A stretch of DNA of 8,333 nt, taken from NCBI GenBank assembly GCA_031266255.1, contig JAISBK010000122.1, forward strand, positions 1 through 8,333, written 5' to 3'. Numbering within the stretch: position 1 is the stretch's first letter; every line of letters begins with the position of its first letter. Both the position numbers and the translations under genes were made by a program. The notes under the pieces were generated by a model. It did not search any database and was not told the origin of the DNA. It worked only from the letters and a program-made list of their open reading frames with translations. This document shows, one piece after another, positions 5,883 through 8,333 of the stretch. This stretch comes from Treponema sp. (lineage in GTDB: Bacteria > Spirochaetota > Spirochaetia > Treponematales > Breznakiellaceae).

Positions 5883-6701
5883 ATGCAATACGAACTCGTA
5901 GTCGCGAATCCGGCGAACAATATCACCCTTTTGGTACTTACTCCCGTAGAAGACCGGTCAAAAGCAGCCTGTCTGCTCCTTAACGATCCTACGCTTAGAG
6001 CCGAACAAGTAGGCTTTGTGGTTCCTCCTTTGACCCCCCAGGACCTATGGCGGCTTGAAATGATGGGCGGTGAATTTTGCGGTAATGCTGCCCGCAGTTT
6101 CGGCCTGTTCGTAGCCCGGACCTTAGGATATACAGCCCCTGTTGAGCTTCCGATACGCATAAGCGGTATGCAGGACCCCCTCTTCGTAAAGGTCAACCCG
6201 GATGCCGGGACAGCAGAAGCAGCCATGCCTCATCCCCTGGGCCGAGATACCCTATTTTTTAAGATTGCCCCGGACCTGCCTGGGTTCCTGGTTCCGGTGT
6301 ACCGCTTCGAGGGCATCACCCATGTTATCATCCCCAGTATCCCTCCTTTGAACCAGAGAACCCCGTGGTTTCATGCCGTCAAAGCCCAGGTTGAACAAAC
6401 CCTATCAACCCCACCGGCCCTGGGCGTATTGTTCTATGATAAGGCCCAGGACCTCATGATCCCTGGGGTATATGTCTATGCCACGGATTCCCTGGTTTTT
6501 GAATCCAGTTGCGGTTCAGGTTCCGCGGCCTTGGGGGTCTGGCAATACGAGGCCCTCCTTGAAGGGGAAGCTTTGTGCCGAGTTGCCCAGCCCGGCGGGG
6601 TCATTGAAGTCAGGGTGGGTAAACACCACGGTGCGCTCCAGAGTCTGTCCATTGGAGGGCATGTGTCCCTTGGAGAACGGATACACATTTTTACCGAATA
6701 A
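5883..6701 (+). CDS. Diaminopimelate-epimerase-fold amino acid racemase, CntK-like
   Basis: A 272-residue member of the DapF structural family, cofactor-independent racemases/epimerases that use two cysteines as acid and base. Both are present: Cys66 in GGEFCGNAARS and Cys210 in ESSCGSGSAALGV. The surrounding pattern (NPANNITLLV near the start, EFCGNA, SCGSGSA, then AQPGGVIEV at 235-243) resembles the staphylopine-pathway histidine racemase CntK as I remember it. Classical DapF instead carries CGNGARC and ACGTGA. I infer racemisation of a free amino acid, possibly histidine, over a role in lysine or cell-wall synthesis. ATG 5883 is preferred: it begins MQYELVVANP as relatives do, and AAAGAG lies shortly upstream. 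The in-frame ATG at 5835 has no ribosome binding site and would make the importer promoter coding. It is divergent from an amino acid importer and is followed by a terminator, so it is probably monocistronic. Confidence 0.82.
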   Translation: MQYELVVANPANNITLLVLTPVEDRSKAACLLLNDPTLRAEQVGFVVPPLTPQDLWRLEMMGGEFCGNAARSFGLFVARTLGYTAPVELPIRISGMQDPLFVKVNPDAGTAEAAMPHPLGRDTLFFKIAPDLPGFLVPVYRFEGITHVIIPSIPPLNQRTPWFHAVKAQVEQTLSTPPALGVLFYDKAQDLMIPGVYVYATDSLVFESSCGSGSAALGVWQYEALLEGEALCRVAQPGGVIEVRVGKHHGALQSLSIGGHVSLGERIHIFTE

Positions 6702-6703
6702 AA

Positions 6704-6750
6704 CCATGAAGGCTGTGCTTGATGAAACAGGCGGGCTTTCATGGCTTTTT
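6704..6750 (+). terminator. Rho-independent terminator after the racemase gene
   Basis: CCATGAAGGC (6704-6713) pairs with GCTTTCATGG (6735-6744): ten pairs including one wobble. A smaller inner stem can form from GCTTG and CAGGC. CTTTTTCT follows directly (T-run 6746-6750). It starts two bases after the racemase TAA. Confidence 0.75.
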
Positions 6751-6762
6751 CTATTCTTGTAA

Positions 6763-7032
6763 GAAGAGGGGCGGAATCTGGGAACCGCGGTGGCCCAGGG
6801 AATGGTGAACTTTGCAAAGGCCATTGCCGCCCCGACGACCTTGGGGGAACTTCCCGGGTTTCATCAAGGGTATATTGATAAAGCCCTAGAAGCAGCGAAA
6901 AATCCTCAGCTTGCCATGAAATTGAAAAACATGCCCGTACCCCTGAGCGCTTCCCTGGTAGATGAATACCTGGAACCTATTCTCCGGGCCGCAGTAACGG
7001 GAGATTTTTCGCTGATAAAACTGATACCCTGA
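6763..7032 (+). pseudogene. C-terminal remnant of an iron-containing alcohol dehydrogenase
   Basis: The frame is open from just after a TAA at 6760-6762 to the TGA at 7030-7032, about 89 codons. The segments RNLGTAVAQGMVNFAKAI, APTTLGELPGF, ALEAAKNPQLAMKLKNMPVP and VDEYLEPILRAAVTGDFSLIK resemble the C-terminal helical end of type III iron-containing alcohol dehydrogenases, normally about 380 residues. The N-terminal NAD-binding domain and the metal-binding His/Asp residues are missing. Family similarity begins before the first possible start (GTG 6790) and no good ribosome binding site is present, so this is most likely a decayed 5'-truncated gene. It lies directly after the racemase terminator and converges on the xylanase gene 30 bases away. 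The family call rests on remembered patterns. A short expressed protein cannot be excluded. Confidence 0.55.
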
Positions 7033-7062
7033 AAACCTCCTTCAGAAAACACGCGATCATCT

Positions 7063-8333
7063 TCACGGTTTCGTCAGCATGAGCACGCCCAGCCCAGAGG
7101 TGTCCTGATACGAGGCGCCCGATAAATCGTTCCAAATCGCGACGCTTTGGCGAGCACCTTGCGCTGAAGCGCCGTTGATTTGCGCGTCAAAGCCGATGAC
7201 ATCCCCTTCTTGTGCCGCTATGGTCCGAAACGGTATTTTGAGGCTGACGGTATACCTTCTGCCGGAGACGCTTGTCCAGGACTCAAAGCCTAAAGCCGCA
7301 GACGAGGGGTTAAAGCTCGCTTCGTTGTCAAAATTTACCCGGTATTGGGCGTCGTCTTTTTCATAGTAGGGTGTTTTTCCGTTGTTTTCGTCAACGAATA
7401 TTTCTACGGAATCATGCTCATGCGCGTTTGGGCTTGCCTTGTTCATTTCCGCATTAGTGACGTTCACCATCACGTAAAGGTTGCGTTCGTCCCAAAGGAC
7501 TTTTGCCGTACCGGACGCGCCCTGCCACGCCATAAGATAGCGGTCTATGGGAATTGCAGGCGCTTGAGACCATGCAGCCGCGTCCGCAAGGTCCGGCGTG
7601 CCGTAAACCGCCACAGACTGTTTCGCCTCTTTTTCTTCGACAAACCCACGGTTCTCCGCAATGAACTTATCCGGATCCAGCGCCGCAAAAAACGCGGGTT
7701 TAGGGTGGAGCGTATCGTCGAACATGGTCGGGCACGTTTCCTTACGCCAGCTTGTGCCGTCGTTAATTCCCCACATCGTAACGCGCCCAATATGATCCGC
7801 ATATTTCTTGAACACGTTGAAAAGCGCGGCATAGGTAAGCCCCTGGGCCGTCATTTGGGCATCTGTCTGCTTGCCCTCTTCACCGCCCTGCACGTCAAGT
7901 TCCGTGATACTCACCTCTACCCCAAGGGAAATGAATCGTTGCAGGGAATCTTCCACATTTTCGGGATTGGTATGAGCACTGTAATGCCCCTGCATACCGA
8001 TACCGTCAATGAGGGGTCTGCCGTTTACGTCTGGGTTCCTTTCATTAATATCCTTTACCATGTTGTAGACCGCAGCAGCCTTGTTTGCGTTGTCGAGGTT
8101 GTAATCATTGTAATAGAGCGTGGCGGCAGGGTCAGCTTCACGCGCGGCCTTGAAGACGATTTCTACATAATCCGGGCCGATAGCCTGTAACCAGGGGCTT
8201 TGGCGGAGACTTGCCTGCCAGTCTTCCGCATGGGGCGGATTGTCGGCGACCGCTTCGTTGAGCACATCCCAGGAGACGATCTTGCCCTTAAAATGTTCCA
8301 CGACGGTTTTCGCATGGGTGGTGAGGTTAGCGA
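7063..8333 (-). CDS. GH10 endo-1,4-beta-xylanase with C-terminal CBM9-like domain (5' end outside window)
   Basis: Family 10 glycoside hydrolases cut the beta-1,4-xylan backbone with retention, and are usually exported. The frame is open to the window edge, so the N-terminus and any signal peptide are missing. Numbering from the GTG-encoded residue at 8301, the acid/base Glu16 sits in SWDVLNEA and the nucleophile Glu134 in ITELDVQ. YYNDYNLD (63-70), DGIGMQGHYS (99-108) and TMWGINDGTSWR (175-186) are also typical. After the catalytic core (to about 216), residues 227-411 form a family 9 carbohydrate-binding-like domain (WDERNLYVMVNV, DSVEIFVDENN, DAQYRVNFD, KIPF). Such domains bind xylan or cellulose chain ends. 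Codon 8299-8301 is internal, since GH10 sequence (LTTHAKTV) continues upstream. The coding sequence looks CpG-rich like the isomerase gene at the left edge. Confidence 0.95.
   Translation of the reverse strand, partial: ANLTTHAKTVVEHFKGKIVSWDVLNEAVADNPPHAEDWQASLRQSPWLQAIGPDYVEIVFKAAREADPAATLYYNDYNLDNANKAAAVYNMVKDINERNPDVNGRPLIDGIGMQGHYSAHTNPENVEDSLQRFISLGVEVSITELDVQGGEEGKQTDAQMTAQGLTYAALFNVFKKYADHIGRVTMWGINDGTSWRKETCPTMFDDTLHPKPAFFAALDPDKFIAENRGFVEEKEAKQSVAVYGTPDLADAAAWSQAPAIPIDRYLMAWQGASGTAKVLWDERNLYVMVNVTNAEMNKASPNAHEHDSVEIFVDENNGKTPYYEKDDAQYRVNFDNEASFNPSSAALGFESWTSVSGRRYTVSLKIPFRTIAAQEGDVIGFDAQINGASAQGARQSVAIWNDLSGASYQDTSGLGVLMLTKP

Noticed and set aside
7029..7045. Hairpin CTGAA/TTCAG between the dehydrogenase remnant and the xylanase
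   Set aside because: Five-base stem, no T-run on either strand in the right place; not distinguishable from chance.
7345..8190. Open frame of 281 codons on the plus strand
   Set aside because: It runs antisense through the xylanase, whose catalytic motifs are unambiguous; the predicted protein has no recognisable family features.
1..8333. Insertion sequence, CRISPR array, tRNA or rRNA
   Set aside because: No transposase motifs, no regularly spaced direct repeats and no cloverleaf or rRNA-like sequence seen on either strand. The pRiA4b-like family name alone is not evidence of a mobile element.

Overview
The window looks like bacterial chromosomal DNA, with dense genes, short intergenic gaps and mostly good Shine-Dalgarno sequences. 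By eye the base composition is near balanced; it was not computed. A gut or termite-gut Treponema-like spirochete is my tentative guess. It rests on the mature start of the solute-binding protein (GAKQE) and on a xylanase lying beside amino acid uptake genes. It is inference, not proof.

Layout. Positions 1-966 (+) hold the 3' part of a xylose-isomerase-like sugar isomerase/epimerase, followed by a terminator-like hairpin, a second related palindrome and a 46-codon orphan ORF with a strong ribosome binding site (1229-1369). From 1383 to 5772 six genes all lie on the minus strand. Read 5' to 3', a polar amino acid ABC importer (binding protein, permease, ATPase) comes first. Exodeoxyribonuclease III, a pRiA4b ORF-3-like protein and a rhomboid protease follow. 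Each group has its own recognisable sigma70-type promoter, both with TTGCCA at -35 and a 17-bp spacer. The exonuclease promoter sits so close to the ATG that the mRNA is predicted to be leaderless.

Divergent from the importer, 5883-6701 (+) encodes a diaminopimelate-epimerase-fold protein. Its two cysteine motifs and overall pattern resemble the staphylopine histidine racemase CntK more than classical DapF. A clear rho-independent terminator follows, then a C-terminal remnant of an iron-containing alcohol dehydrogenase (6763-7032). At the right edge is the 3' part of a minus-strand GH10 xylanase with a C-terminal family 9 carbohydrate-binding domain (7063-8333, continuing outside the window).

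How they fit together. The two edge genes are carbohydrate genes and look CpG-richer than the centre, as if a xylan-use region flanks a block of different origin. Within the block, the racemase and the amino acid importer share a 110-bp divergent promoter region, which suggests linked amino acid uptake and racemisation. No nicotianamine-synthase-like or opine dehydrogenase gene is present here, so a metallophore pathway is not shown. No tRNA, rRNA, CRISPR array or intact insertion sequence was seen.
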